A stretch of DNA of 34,559 nt from Acidobacteriota bacterium (lineage in GTDB: Bacteria; Acidobacteriota; Terriglobia; Acidiferrales; UBA7541). Both the position numbers and the translations under genes were made by a program. Shown in pieces: positions 23,667 to 33,194 of this stretch (positions are counted from its first letter, which is position 1; every line of letters starts with the position of its first letter). The notes under the pieces are model-generated. The model searched no databases, had not been told where the DNA came from, and worked only from the letters and a program-made list of their open reading frames with translations. Location of the stretch: assembly GCA_016201285.1 (NCBI GenBank), contig JACQDE010000023.1:1-34559 (forward strand), in the 5' to 3' direction.

Positions 23667-24804
23667 CGCAGCCACTCTTGCTTGCCCTGAGCAGTGCGAA
23701 GGGGCTGCGCATTCCGTACCGCCGGCATCTTGCCGGCTCTTGTAGTTCACTTCCCGTTTACCCTGAGGAGAATTGATCGAAGGGCTTGCCCTGAGGGAAA
23801 CCGAAGGGAAGGCGCAGCCGAGGGATCACCTGCAACCTGTAACCTGTTTCCACCTCCTGCTGCCTTTCTCTCAAATTTCAAATCTCCACTTTCAAATTCT
23901 TATCCGCACGCCCCCGCGCTCATAGTCTCGTAGGGGCGCTCCCGACCCTTCGGAATTGCTGCGCCCCCTCTGTCATCCTGAGTCCCGATGCATTCTATCG
24001 GGACGAAGGATCTCCACGTCTGGCGGTACTCCCCATGCACCGCCGGCAGCTTGCCGGCTTTCTGTTTTTCCGTTTAACCTTTCAACCTTTAACGTTTGAC
24101 TTTTGATTTCTCTCGCCACTCGTCGCCTTCAACCTGTTTCCCCCTCCTGCTGCCTTACTTTCAAATCTCAAATCTCCAATTTCAAATTCTCCGTCTGTGT
24201 CCGCCTTAGCGCCGGGCTTCCGCGTTCCGTGCGTCCCGACTTTTTGTTGGGGAGCCCGGCATCTTCGACCCCCATTACGCCATTCGGCGTTTCGCCAAAA
24301 GGCGTAATCGTGCTGCTTGCTGTGCGTCAATGTAGCGCCGGGCTTTAGCCCGGCATGGCTCTGCCTTCGTAGGACAGGCTTCCACTCGTCCCGAGCGGAG
24401 TCGAGGGAGCCTGTCCGGCAACCCAGCGTCATCCTGGAGAACGTAGCGGCGGGTTTCGCGTTCCGTGCGTCCCGATGCTTTTGGTCGGGAATCCCGCCGC
24501 CTGTAGGGGCGCTGCTCTTGTGGTGAGCGGAGCCGAACCATGCCGCGCCCCGCCTGTCATCCTGAGCGCAGCGAAGGATCCCTCCGCAATTTTTTACTCT
24601 CTTCCTGCGCCCATGTAGCGCCGGGCTTTCGCGCCTTTCGCGTCTCGACGCTTTTTGTCGGGAAGCCCGGCATCTCTTCGTAGGGGCGCTGCTTGCTTGT
24701 CCTGAGCGGGAGCGAAAGGCTGCGCCCGTAGCGCAGCCACTCTTGGCTGCGCCGTGTAGAGATCACCTGCGCCTGGACTCTAGGGCAGTTCGGCAGATGG
24801 AGTC
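23667..24804. repeat. Gene-free mosaic of REP-like hairpins and short-period repeats
   Basis: About 1.1 kb with no credible gene. It holds a GTAGCGCAGCC composite (23665-23708), CGCCGGCATCTTGCCGGC-type hairpins (23720-23740, 24040-24060), and a CATCCTGAG...GAAGGATC unit enclosing TCCCGATGCATTCTATCGGGA (23973-24012). 7-bp-period runs of CAAATCT type lie at 23874-23903 and 24160-24190, and an ACCTTTCA run lies at 24070-24105. Three long GCCGGGCTT...AAGCCCGGC hairpins with GTCCCGAC cores lie at 24205-24263, 24443-24505 and 24613-24670. GTAGCGCCGGGCTTTAGCCCGGC is at 24332-24354. Short open frames here are only translated repeats. Confidence 0.7.
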
Positions 24805-26007
24805 TTATTCGGCTGGCCTATCTGGCGCCCGCTCATCTGGGGCTGGAAGTTCTTGAGCAGCAACAGCAGGAGAGCGCAGGGCCGAAAGCGAAGCTCTGAT
24901 CTTGCCAATCTTAGTCATGCATTCGCTAAACGCATTCGAAATCATCGTCGAGCCCCGGTTAACGCGATTCTCTAAGTCTTGCTCAATTGCGGTTAGGCAG
25001 TCCGCAATTTGGCTAAGATGGGCATCGAGGTGTCCCTGATCAACTGAGGTCGCGTACTCAAGTTGAAACCTGTAAAGAGCTAGGACGATTGGCAGTGCCA
25101 TCGAATAAGAAACAACGAGAACGTGGGCACGGATGGCCTCATAGTGTGCCTTCCGGCATACAGAATATGCCGAGTCTGGAATTGCCGCGATTGCGAGGTG
25201 GATTGTTTGCGAGGGGTCGATATACTTTGCAGCTTCTCGCGCCTTTGCTGCCACTGCATCTTCCACTTTGCTAACTAGGGCAATTCGTTTTTCCGGATCC
25301 GCCTCGTCACCTAACAGACTCAACAATTCAATAGCAGGCCATTTCGAGTCTATCGGCAGTCTCCTTTGATTTGGTAGCCGAAGGGCAAACTCAACGATTT
25401 TGCCTCCAACCCTAAAATCTCGTTCGATCCATCCTGGAGGAAACGACTCAAAGGCTTCTGCCAACAGGTTTTCGCCAGCGGCACCGACCTCCCTGCTGCC
25501 AATCAGCTTGTTGGCTATGGCCTGGACGCTATCGTTTAGTTGAGACTCCTGTACTTGGAGAGCTTCCAAACCGCTTTTGATACCGCTCAGCGCCTGCGCA
25601 GATGTGGAAAGGGCCTCCACCTGTGACTTAATTGCGCCCAAATCTTGGAGTGCAACCCCCATGGATTCCACTTGGGACTTGATACCTCCAACTTGCGCAG
25701 AAGTGCTCGACAACGCTTCAATCTGAGATTTGATCGCACCCACATCCTGAATTGCTCCGCCTAGCGCCTCAACCTGCGATTTTATTCCGCCAATCTGAGT
25801 CACAGTAGAAGCCAAACTTTCCACTTGAGATTTGATGGCCCCAACATCCCCAACGGCCCCTCCGAGGCTTTGTAGCTGAGATTTCAGTTGGGCGATGTCC
25901 GAGGAAAGACCTACCTGATAGTCAGATTTATCTTTGCTAGTCTTCCACAAGAGAAATCCTAGGATTCCAATTGCCACAAAAAGCACCAAGATGAGCGCTA
26001 CAGTCAT
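24805..26007 (-). CDS. RmuC-like nuclease-domain protein with 17-residue repeats
   Basis: A 400-residue membrane-anchored protein. Residues 3-21 are a membrane segment. Residues about 40-145 form a coiled coil of six 17-residue repeats with consensus VGxIKSQVEALxxxxxx. Residues about 175-330 match RmuC proteins: GAAGENLLAEAF, then VEFALRLPNQRRLPIDSKWP, with the PD-(D/E)xK-type Asp220 and Lys222. RmuC limits DNA inversions at repeats and is thought to be a nuclease. The domain order, with an N-terminal anchor and coiled coil, is that of E. coli RmuC, but the regular repeat is unusual. The composition is less GC-rich than its neighbours. It lies 55 bases behind the gene at 26063, probably in one operon. 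Confidence 0.72.
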   Translation of the reverse strand: MTVALILVLFVAIGILGFLLWKTSKDKSDYQVGLSSDIAQLKSQLQSLGGAVGDVGAIKSQVESLASTVTQIGGIKSQVEALGGAIQDVGAIKSQIEALSSTSAQVGGIKSQVESMGVALQDLGAIKSQVEALSTSAQALSGIKSGLEALQVQESQLNDSVQAIANKLIGSREVGAAGENLLAEAFESFPPGWIERDFRVGGKIVEFALRLPNQRRLPIDSKWPAIELLSLLGDEADPEKRIALVSKVEDAVAAKAREAAKYIDPSQTIHLAIAAIPDSAYSVCRKAHYEAIRAHVLVVSYSMALPIVLALYRFQLEYATSVDQGHLDAHLSQIADCLTAIEQDLENRVNRGSTMISNAFSECMTKIGKIRASLSALRSPAVAAQELPAPDERAPDRPAE

Positions 26008-26062
26008 GATCAGAGTCTCCCGGAACTTGATTTACGGGTCGATCAAGCCAACGCAGCGGCGT

Positions 26063-26887
26063 TTATCTGCGTACATCGAGTTTTCTGGTCGCGAAATGAA
26101 GCGTCGCGAGATAAAAATAGAACATCCAAGAAAGCCAGAGCGGCTTGTCGTACTGCGTCTTCTGCTTTTCATTCTGATGACGGATCTCAAAGTTGTTGGC
26201 AATATTGAACAGATCGCTTTCGTCCTTCTGCGTAATTATTCCCTTCAGCTTTGGCCGCAGCGCCTCAAAGATTCCCGCGAGCATCACAACCGCATTTTGG
26301 CGATCGGTCACACTTGCGTGACGCTTTCTAAACAAAGCGATCGCCTCTTCCATTTTATGTTGTGCATTTTCCCCGGCAGAAACTGGCAACCTTGCTGAAA
26401 GTAGCGTTTCAAGCCCCTTGTCAGCTTTCTCCACAATCTCACCGTTCTCTGCCAACTCATAGCCGTCACCGTAATCCGAAAGTATTTCGTTGATTTCTGC
26501 GCGGAATTCCGCCTGTCCGCTGGGTTGATTGTATTTTGAATAATGCATTCCGCAGTTGTTGTACTCATGATAGAACCCTTCTGTCGGTTGGGAAACTAGG
26601 TCGTACAGCAACTCTATTACATCGAAGAGGTCATCCTCGGAATATGAACTTAACTTCGCCAAAATCGGCCAAAGGTCACGCTTCCTCAGATGCCGCAAGA
26701 AGAAAACAGCCGGATCTCTTCCCATAGTTCCCGGAGTCCAGCCGGAGTCAACACAGCCGAAGCCGAATGCTTCATCAAAATACTGTTTTTCTCTATACAG
26801 CCGGAAGAGTGCCTCAAAGACATTTTTGAATGCCTCGAGACCAAGTGCGATCTTTGACTTCCGAGCTGAATAGTATTTTCGTGTCAT
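26063..26887 (-). CDS. Hypothetical protein, possibly HEPN-like
   Basis: A 274-residue soluble protein. The N-terminal half is helical with aromatic-rich loops (EKQYFDEAFGFGCVDSGW). The middle has DYGDGYELAENGEIV. The C-terminal part (about 200-265) is a helical bundle with SLFRKRHASV-type arginine-histidine motifs (here LFRKRHASVTDR) and DLFNIANNFEIRHQNEKQKT. The latter resembles C-terminal domains of some abortive-infection and HEPN proteins, but this is a weak resemblance. It starts 16 bases after the eno stop on the same strand and precedes the RmuC-like gene. Lower GC than its neighbours suggests transfer. Function unknown; a defence role is a hypothesis. Confidence 0.6.
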   Translation of the reverse strand: MTRKYYSARKSKIALGLEAFKNVFEALFRLYREKQYFDEAFGFGCVDSGWTPGTMGRDPAVFFLRHLRKRDLWPILAKLSSYSEDDLFDVIELLYDLVSQPTEGFYHEYNNCGMHYSKYNQPSGQAEFRAEINEILSDYGDGYELAENGEIVEKADKGLETLLSARLPVSAGENAQHKMEEAIALFRKRHASVTDRQNAVVMLAGIFEALRPKLKGIITQKDESDLFNIANNFEIRHQNEKQKTQYDKPLWLSWMFYFYLATLHFATRKLDVRR

Positions 26888-26903
26888 CTCTAACGACTTT
26901 TTC

Positions 26904-28223
<1,320 letters not shown>

Positions 28224-28225
28224 CT

Positions 28226-28313
28226 AAAGAGTTGAAGAGTTACAGAGTGAAGAGCCGCCGATTCATCACCGCCCGCCTTGTTTCACTTCTCTCCTCTGCA
28301 ACTTCGAAACTCC
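28226..28313. repeat. 8-bp-period inverted arrays between glgC and eno
   Basis: Left octamers AAAGAGTT, GAAGAGTT, ACAGAGTG (28227-28250) face right octamers CACTTCTC, TCCTCTGC, AACTTCGA, AACTCCGG (28284-28315). The pairing is imperfect but continuous in phase. It lies between the glgC stop and the eno ribosome-binding site, so it may shape the intergenic part of a glgC-eno transcript. Confidence 0.65.
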
Positions 28314-28319
28314 GGGACG

Positions 28320-29552
28320 TTACTCCGGTTCCTCGAGCATCGATTCTTCGCGGACGACGACGACCACGCCGTTTTCGGTGACGTAGTAGCGCTTGCGGTC
28401 GGCCTCGAGGTCGAAGCCGATCTCGCTGTGTTCGGGCAGGCTGACGTGCCGGTCGATGATGGCGTTGCGGACGCGGCAGTAGCGCCCGACGTTGACGTGG
28501 TTGTAGATGATCGTGTTCTCGACTTCGCAGTAGCTGTTCACGCGCACATCGTAGCCGAGCACACTGCGCTCGACGCGCCCGCCGGAGACGATCGAGCCAC
28601 CGGCCACGATCGAGTCCAGCGCCACGCCCATGCGCGTCTTATCGGCGAAAACGAATTTCGCCGGCGGGTACTGCTGCTGCCAGGTGCGCAGCGGCCAGGA
28701 CTTGTCGTAGAGGTTGAAGACCGGGGTGACGGCGACGAGGTCCATGTTGGCCTCGAAGTAAGCATCCACCGTTCCGACGTCGCGCCAGTAGAGCGCCTCC
28801 TTGCGGTTCTCGTCGATGAAGTTGTAGGCGAATATGCGGTACTTGTTGATGATCTTCGGCAGGATGTCTTTCCCGAAGTCGTGCGAGGATCCGGGGTCCT
28901 CCGCGTCGGCGATGAGGATGGGGATCAGGAGTTGCGTGTTGAAGATGTACACACCCATCGAGGCGTTCACCTTCTCCGGGTTGGAAATTGCGCGTTTGGG
29001 ATCGGCGGGCTTTTCCTCGAAGCCGACGATGCGGGCGTCGCGGTCGGTTTCGATCACGCCCAGGCGTCCGGCGGCGAGGGCGGGGTCGGTCTCGATGGTG
29101 GCCACGGTGACGTCGGCGCCGGCGTCGGCGTGCTGCTGGAGCATCTTGCCGTAGTTCATTTTGTAGATGTGGTCGCCGGAAAGGATGATGACGTAGCTGG
29201 AGCGCTCGCTGCCGATGGAGTAGATGTTCTGATAGACGGCGTCGGCGGTGCCCTGGTACCAGTTGGTGGAGACGCGCATCTGCGGCGGAATAACCTCGAT
29301 GAATTCGCCGAGGCCTACCAGGCCGGACCAGCCATCGCGAACGTGGCGGTTGAGGCTGAGCGCCTTGTACTGGGTGAGCACGAAGACGCGGCGCAGGTCG
29401 CTGTTCAGGCAACTGGAGAGCGTGACGTCAATGATGCGATAGACGCCGCCGAAGGGCACGGCGGGCTTGGCGCGGTCGCGGGTGAGCGGCCAGAGGCGTT
29501 CGCCCTGGCCGCCGGCCAGCAACACGGCGATGGCTTCGCGCATCAACGGCAT
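28320..29552 (-). CDS. glgC: Glucose-1-phosphate adenylyltransferase
   Basis: A 410-residue enzyme that makes ADP-glucose for glycogen synthesis. The nucleotide-binding signature LLAGGQGERLWPLTRDRAKPAVPFGG lies at about 9-34, followed by YRIIDVTLSSCLNSDLRRVFVLTQY, QGTADAVYQN and ILSGDHIYKMNY. The C-terminal third is a left-handed beta-helix of hexapeptides (SIVAGGSIVSGGRVERSVLG). The start at 29552 has GAGG about 10 bases upstream; ATG 29543 is an alternative. Length is typical. In many bacteria it is regulated allosterically by fructose-1,6-bisphosphate or fructose-6-phosphate, but this cannot be read here. Confidence 0.94.
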   Translation of the reverse strand: MPLMREAIAVLLAGGQGERLWPLTRDRAKPAVPFGGVYRIIDVTLSSCLNSDLRRVFVLTQYKALSLNRHVRDGWSGLVGLGEFIEVIPPQMRVSTNWYQGTADAVYQNIYSIGSERSSYVIILSGDHIYKMNYGKMLQQHADAGADVTVATIETDPALAAGRLGVIETDRDARIVGFEEKPADPKRAISNPEKVNASMGVYIFNTQLLIPILIADAEDPGSSHDFGKDILPKIINKYRIFAYNFIDENRKEALYWRDVGTVDAYFEANMDLVAVTPVFNLYDKSWPLRTWQQQYPPAKFVFADKTRMGVALDSIVAGGSIVSGGRVERSVLGYDVRVNSYCEVENTIIYNHVNVGRYCRVRNAIIDRHVSLPEHSEIGFDLEADRKRYYVTENGVVVVVREESMLEEPE

Positions 29553-29701
29553 GGTGTCCGAACCTCGGGCGTGCAGTGAGGGCGGGCAGCGCCCCCACCG
29601 GGCGTCGGACATTGTAGTGCCGTTTCGTTCCGCAAGGCAAAACAAAGCACGGCACGCCAAGGGCTTGCGGCCATCCCCAGCCTCGGCCCCCCCCGCCTGG
29701 G

Positions 29702-29743
29702 GCGCTGGATCGCCCAGCGCAACCCGGCGCTCGGATCCGGGTT
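29702..29743. other. Two adjacent perfect hairpins upstream of rpsU
   Basis: GCGCTGG (29702-29708) pairs with CCAGCGC (29714-29720), and directly beside it AACCCGG (29721-29727) pairs with CCGGGTT (29737-29743). They lie in the 390-base divergent spacer between glgC and rpsU, upstream of the rpsU promoter candidate. They could be a structured RNA, an operator pair or a terminator for something upstream. There is no T-tract. Confidence 0.5.
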
Positions 29744-29812
29744 AGCAAGGAAGGTCCCCGGAGCCCGCGGCGGCCGCTTTTTTACTAGAGGGTAATCCGT
29801 GCGAGGAATGGC

Positions 29813-29841
29813 TTGACAGGCACGGTCAGGGTTGCTAGGGT
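29813..29841 (+). promoter_or_regulatory. Candidate promoter of rpsU
   Basis: A perfect TTGACA (29813-29818) is followed after 17 bases by TAGGGT (29836-29841), inside TTGCTAGGGT. The transcript would start near 29848 and have a leader of about 95 bases before the rpsU ATG. The leader contains no recognised riboswitch. Confidence 0.5.
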
Positions 29842-29942
29842 AACACGAGGCGTAACGTGACAGATATTTGAGGAGCCACTCAGGGGAATCGACTCGGGTT
29901 GAACTTCCTCAAAAAAACAGTCGGATGGGGGGTGAGTATTGG

Positions 29943-30140
29943 ATGGCTGAAGTTGTCATCCAGGAAGGTGAATCTCTGGAAAACGCGCTCCGTCGCTTCA
30001 AGCGGAAAGTGCAGCAGGAAGATATCATCAAGGAAATCAAGAAGCACAGCTACTACCTGAAGCCCGGAGAAAAGAAGCGGACCAAAGCAGCACTGGCCCG
30101 CAAGCGCGCCCGCAAAAAAATGCGGCGCGAGCAGGATTAG
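29943..30140 (+). CDS. rpsU: 30S ribosomal protein bS21
   Basis: A 65-residue basic protein of the small ribosomal subunit. It begins MAEVVIQEGESLENALRRFKRKVQQ and ends with the Lys/Arg-rich tail ALARKRARKKMRREQD, both typical of bS21. The start ATG 29943 lies 11 bases behind GGGGGGTGAG; an upstream ATG in frame would add 25 residues not seen in the family. bS21 assists mRNA binding near the anti-Shine-Dalgarno region. It is followed after 145 bases by the zinc-ribbon gene, with no terminator between them. Confidence 0.95.
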   Translation: MAEVVIQEGESLENALRRFKRKVQQEDIIKEIKKHSYYLKPGEKKRTKAALARKRARKKMRREQD

Positions 30141-30284
30141 GCGGCCGGGATTCGTGTAGCTCGTACTCCATCTTCGGGCAGTTGGGCCACGTTGTAAACA
30201 GAACGACGTTGTTCACTATTCCGCGATGCCCAGTATCGGGGACCACAGTCTGCTTGCCCAGTCTTGGGGGCCTCGGAGCACGAA

Positions 30285-30593
30285 ATGGAATATCACGATA
30301 AGGTCCTGAAGTGCTTTGAATGCGGTGCCGAATTCGTCTTCACCGCCGGCGAACAGATGTTTTTCGCCGACAAGGGCTTCAAAAACGAGCCCAAGCGGTG
30401 CAAGGGGTGCAAGTCCAGGCGCGGCACTTCGACGAATACGAATACCACGGGGAATTTCCAGCGAGCAGAAACCCGGACCACTTGCTCGCAGTGCGGGAAG
30501 GAAACCACGGTTCCCTTCAAGCCCACGCAAGGCCGGCCGGTCTACTGCCGGGAATGCTTCCAGCAGCGGCGGGCCATGGGTTCCTCAGCTTGA
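30285..30593 (+). CDS. CxxC zinc-ribbon protein
   Basis: A 102-residue protein with four CxxC pairs. The first ribbon has Cys10/Cys13 (LKCFECGAEF) and Cys39/Cys42 (RCKGC), the second TTCSQC and VYCRECF. The middle linker (RGTSTNTNTTGNF) is low-complexity. The layout fits the small 'CxxC-x17-CxxC' zinc-ribbon proteins found near ribosomal and cold-shock genes; nucleic-acid binding is likely but unproven. ATG 30285 has GGAG 7 bases upstream. It probably shares the rpsU transcript and ends at the terminator 30599-30637. Confidence 0.85.
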   Translation: MEYHDKVLKCFECGAEFVFTAGEQMFFADKGFKNEPKRCKGCKSRRGTSTNTNTTGNFQRAETRTTCSQCGKETTVPFKPTQGRPVYCRECFQQRRAMGSSA

Positions 30594-30598
30594 TCCGT

Positions 30599-30637
30599 CA
30601 GGCGCGGTCGCCGCAACGCGGCCGCGCCTGATTTTTT
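30599..30637 (+). terminator. Rho-independent terminator
   Basis: CAGGCGCGG (30599-30607) pairs perfectly with CCGCGCCTG (30622-30630), followed by ATTTTTT. The stem is GC-rich and the T-tract starts one base later. It ends the rpsU/zinc-ribbon transcript. Confidence 0.88.
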
Positions 30638-30957
30638 CGCGATGGCGCGACGGCGGAGTTCAGCGCCGCCCGCAGCCGGAGCAGGAAAGCAGCAACAGCG
30701 GCACGTCCCCGCGATGCCGGCCGCCAGCCTGACGGACACCCCTTTCCAAATCTTTCCCGCCCACCCAAGTACTAGTTCGCGTCAAGTAGCGCCATTTCGG
30801 GCGTGTCGCATACTGCCGCATCGGTTTTGCCTCCCACGGCACGCGGTTTGCTCTGGAGTGAACGCTCCAGAAAACGACATCCATTCAAGCTTTGGCGCGG
30901 CCGTGCCGGCTCACATTTCGCAACTCCTCCGCGTCTAATGCCAGGTGGGGGTGCCGC
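30638..30957. other. Intergenic spacer without a recognised gene
   Basis: The spacer contains a small perfect hairpin TCTGGAG-TGAACG-CTCCAGA (30851-30870 region). An open frame of about 98 codons on the plus strand has no ribosome-binding site and no protein-like composition, so it is not called. No clear promoter box is seen. Confidence 0.5.
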
Positions 30958-32346
30958 GTGCGACGTGTCGCGTTCCATTTTTCACTGGTTCCCTTGCTGG
31001 CTCTTGCAGGAGTCCTTCTCCTTCCGCACCCGGCGACCGCTCAAGCCGCAGGGATCGACCTGGCGCGGGCACGCCAGTACTTTGAGGAAGCGCGGGCGCT
31101 GTGCGGAAGAGATGGCGGCAAGCTGTGGGGCATTTCGCTGTGCGGGCCGGTGATCTTCGTTGACCAATCCACGCGTGCTGTCGTTGCCAGCCAGGCGGAC
31201 GGCGAAAGCCGGCTGGCGCGGGCCGACGACGTCTTCACGGGCCGTTTCCCTGAAGACCAGAACATCGGCAACACCGCCATGCAGTGGGCCGGCGTCCATT
31301 GGACGATGATGATGTGGCCGCTGCCGGAAGATGCAGTGGAGCGCGCCCGGCTGATGGCGCACGAGATGTTTCACCGCGTCCAGGAGCAACTCGGATTTCC
31401 CATGCCCAACGTCCTGTGCGCGCATCTGGACACCCGGGAAGGTCGCATCTGGCTGCGGCTGGAGTGGCGTGCCCTGCGCGCGGCACTGCTGGCCGATGGG
31501 GATGCACGCCGCCGCGCCGTGCTGGATGCCCTTCTCTTCCGCGCGCAGCGGCGCGCGCTCTTTCCGGAGGCCGCCGCGGACGAGGGCGCGCTGGAGATGA
31601 ATGAAGGTCTGGCCGAATACACCGGCTTGAAACTCAACGGCACGCCGAGGGCAGAAACGCTCGCGTTCCTGGCAAAGCGTCTGGAAGAAGCGGAAAAACG
31701 GCGCAGCTTTGTGCGGCAGTTTGCTTATGAGACGGGGCCCGCCTGGGGACTGCTGCTCGACGATAGCGCAGCGGATTGGCGGAAGAAACTTAAACCGACG
31801 GACGACCTGGCAGCCGTTCTGAGCCGCGCTCTTTCCCTGGCCCTGCCTGCGGCGCCGGGCACTGCCGCGGAGCAGCGGAAAGATTTGCCGGCCCCTCGGC
31901 TGCGCTCGGGGTCTACGGCAGCGGAGGAGCGAGCGAAGGCCTACGACGGCGATGCGTTGCGCGCGGCGGAGGTGTCGCGGGAAGAAGAACAGAAAAAACG
32001 CGAGCGCGAATATCGCGCGCGGCTGATGGACGCGCCGGTACTTGTTTTGCCGCTCTCCGGAAAGATTGGTCTATCGTTTGATCCCTACGCCGTGGTGTCG
32101 CTCGGTGGCACGGGCACCGTGTACGCAACACTGCGAGTCACTGCGCCGTGGGGAATCCTGGAAGTCTCCGGTGGAGCACTGGTGGCGAACAAGGAGGGAA
32201 AAATGGCACACGTCTGCGTGCCGGCTCCGGCCGATCCTGCGGCGCGGCCCTTGCGCGGCGAGGGCTGGACGCTCGAACTCACGCCGGGTTGGACGCTCGC
32301 GCCCGGCGAACGCAAAGGCGACTTTGTACTGCGCAAGAGCGAGTAG
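30958..32346 (+). CDS. Secreted HExxH metallopeptidase-like protein
   Basis: A 462-residue protein. GTG 30958, behind AGGTGGGGG, gives a good signal peptide (RRVAFHFSLVPLLALAG, ending ATAQA). The zinc motif is HEMFH (135-139) in ARLMAHEMFHRVQEQLG; the downstream helix MNEGLAEYTG supplies Glu216 or Glu220 as probable third ligand, a gluzincin-like arrangement. The C-terminal third is beta-rich (LSGKIGLSFDPYAVVSLG) after a charged linker (SREEEQKKREREYRARL). The linker contains residues coded by a REP-like palindrome at 31892-31911. I know no named family; a periplasmic or extracellular protease is inferred. Confidence 0.75.
   Translation: MRRVAFHFSLVPLLALAGVLLLPHPATAQAAGIDLARARQYFEEARALCGRDGGKLWGISLCGPVIFVDQSTRAVVASQADGESRLARADDVFTGRFPEDQNIGNTAMQWAGVHWTMMMWPLPEDAVERARLMAHEMFHRVQEQLGFPMPNVLCAHLDTREGRIWLRLEWRALRAALLADGDARRRAVLDALLFRAQRRALFPEAAADEGALEMNEGLAEYTGLKLNGTPRAETLAFLAKRLEEAEKRRSFVRQFAYETGPAWGLLLDDSAADWRKKLKPTDDLAAVLSRALSLALPAAPGTAAEQRKDLPAPRLRSGSTAAEERAKAYDGDALRAAEVSREEEQKKREREYRARLMDAPVLVLPLSGKIGLSFDPYAVVSLGGTGTVYATLRVTAPWGILEVSGGALVANKEGKMAHVCVPAPADPAARPLRGEGWTLELTPGWTLAPGERKGDFVLRKSE
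31892..31911. repeat. REP-like palindrome inside a coding region
   Basis: CCCCTCGGCTGCGCTCGGGG is a variant, in the reverse orientation, of the CCTGAGCGAAGCCGAGG unit. It is read in frame as PRLRSG within the linker of the secreted metallopeptidase-like protein. Confidence 0.6.
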
Positions 32347-32635
32347 GTGCGTGCCGCGTTCGCAGCGAATCCGCCGCAGCGCTCGCTCGATGCCTGACTT
32401 GCCTGTCGCCCGGCTCTTCAGAGGCGAGGAATTCCCACCGTCTAGGCAAAAGCCCCGCGTCTGAAGACGCGGGCTACAAGCTTAGCGCCAGACCCTTGCA
32501 TTGTAACTCCTCGTTGAAGTTCCACAGTGGTATGCTCTACGCATGCTAGGCCGTCACAAAAAAATCAGGCGGAGAGGCTGAGCCAACCGGCCCAGTTTTA
32601 TCTAGGTCAACCTGAGCAGGAGTTGAGGGACTTGA
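32347..32635. repeat. Spacer with REP-like hairpin
   Basis: AGCCCCGCGTCTGAAGACGCGGGCT (split here as a perfect CCCGCGTC/GACGCGGG stem at 32454-32473) followed by ACAAGC is a member of the REP-like hairpin family. The rest of the spacer is featureless. A ribosome-binding site GAGGGACTTGA for the next gene is at its end. Confidence 0.6.
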
Positions 32636-33094
32636 ATGAATGGCATCGCGCTCCGAATCCTGAAAAAGGTCGCAAGGTTTGGAGAAGTCTCACTCGCGGA
32701 CGCGATTCGGCTTGCGCGGCCGCGCCATAGGAACCATCTTGACCAGTACCCACTCGCCTTGCTTCTTGAGGAGGGTTATCTGGGGATGACGATCAATCAC
32801 AACCCTCCCTCCGGTGCTGAGAAAATGCGGGAATTCTCATTGGCGACCACACTTCACATGTTCTCTCTCCCGAAGAACGAACGCGGTGAACGCCACTATC
32901 TCGGCATCATCTCGACTGGAAGTATGGATCCTAAGAACGAGAGGGTATTCCTAAAGGCCAAAGGAGCGCTATATCTCGACGAACGGAGACAAAAGAGGTG
33001 GGATCGCCTTTGGTTCTTCTTGCTTGGTTTGCTGGCCGGAGTGCTTTCAACCATCGCTTCGGCGTGGGTGCGGGGCCATCTGAGGCTGCCGTGA
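32636..33094 (+). CDS. Hypothetical protein with C-terminal membrane anchor
   Basis: A 152-residue protein. Residues about 1-60 (LRILKKVARFGEVSLADAIRLARP, then QYPLALLLEEGYLGM) have the look of a winged-helix domain, with a helix-turn-helix followed by a short beta wing. Residues 125-143 (LWFFLLGLLAGVLSTIASA) form a single membrane segment near the C-terminus. ATG 32636 follows GAGGGACTTGA. Third-position GC is lower than in the core genes, so it may be part of an accessory stretch. Function unknown. Confidence 0.55.
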   Translation: MNGIALRILKKVARFGEVSLADAIRLARPRHRNHLDQYPLALLLEEGYLGMTINHNPPSGAEKMREFSLATTLHMFSLPKNERGERHYLGIISTGSMDPKNERVFLKAKGALYLDERRQKRWDRLWFFLLGLLAGVLSTIASAWVRGHLRLP

Positions 33095-33194
33095 GAGACT
33101 TGCCGGGAGCTCACGTCCGCGGACAAGGCAAGTGACCAACTGAGCGGCGCGGGGTGGTGGGAGAGGGCCCAACTGCGATATCATCAATTCCGCT

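Noticed and set aside
23667..24804. CRISPR array
   Set aside because: Repeats are palindromic, of several unrelated types, nested and unevenly spaced; there are no constant-length spacers and no cas genes.
28278..29579. 433-codon plus-strand frame opposite glgC
   Set aside because: Val/Asp/Gly-rich shadow of glgC; no ribosome-binding site and no protein family.
30642..30938. 98-codon open frame behind the rpsU terminator
   Set aside because: No ribosome-binding site, mixed low-complexity translation, and the region contains a non-coding hairpin; not supported as a gene.
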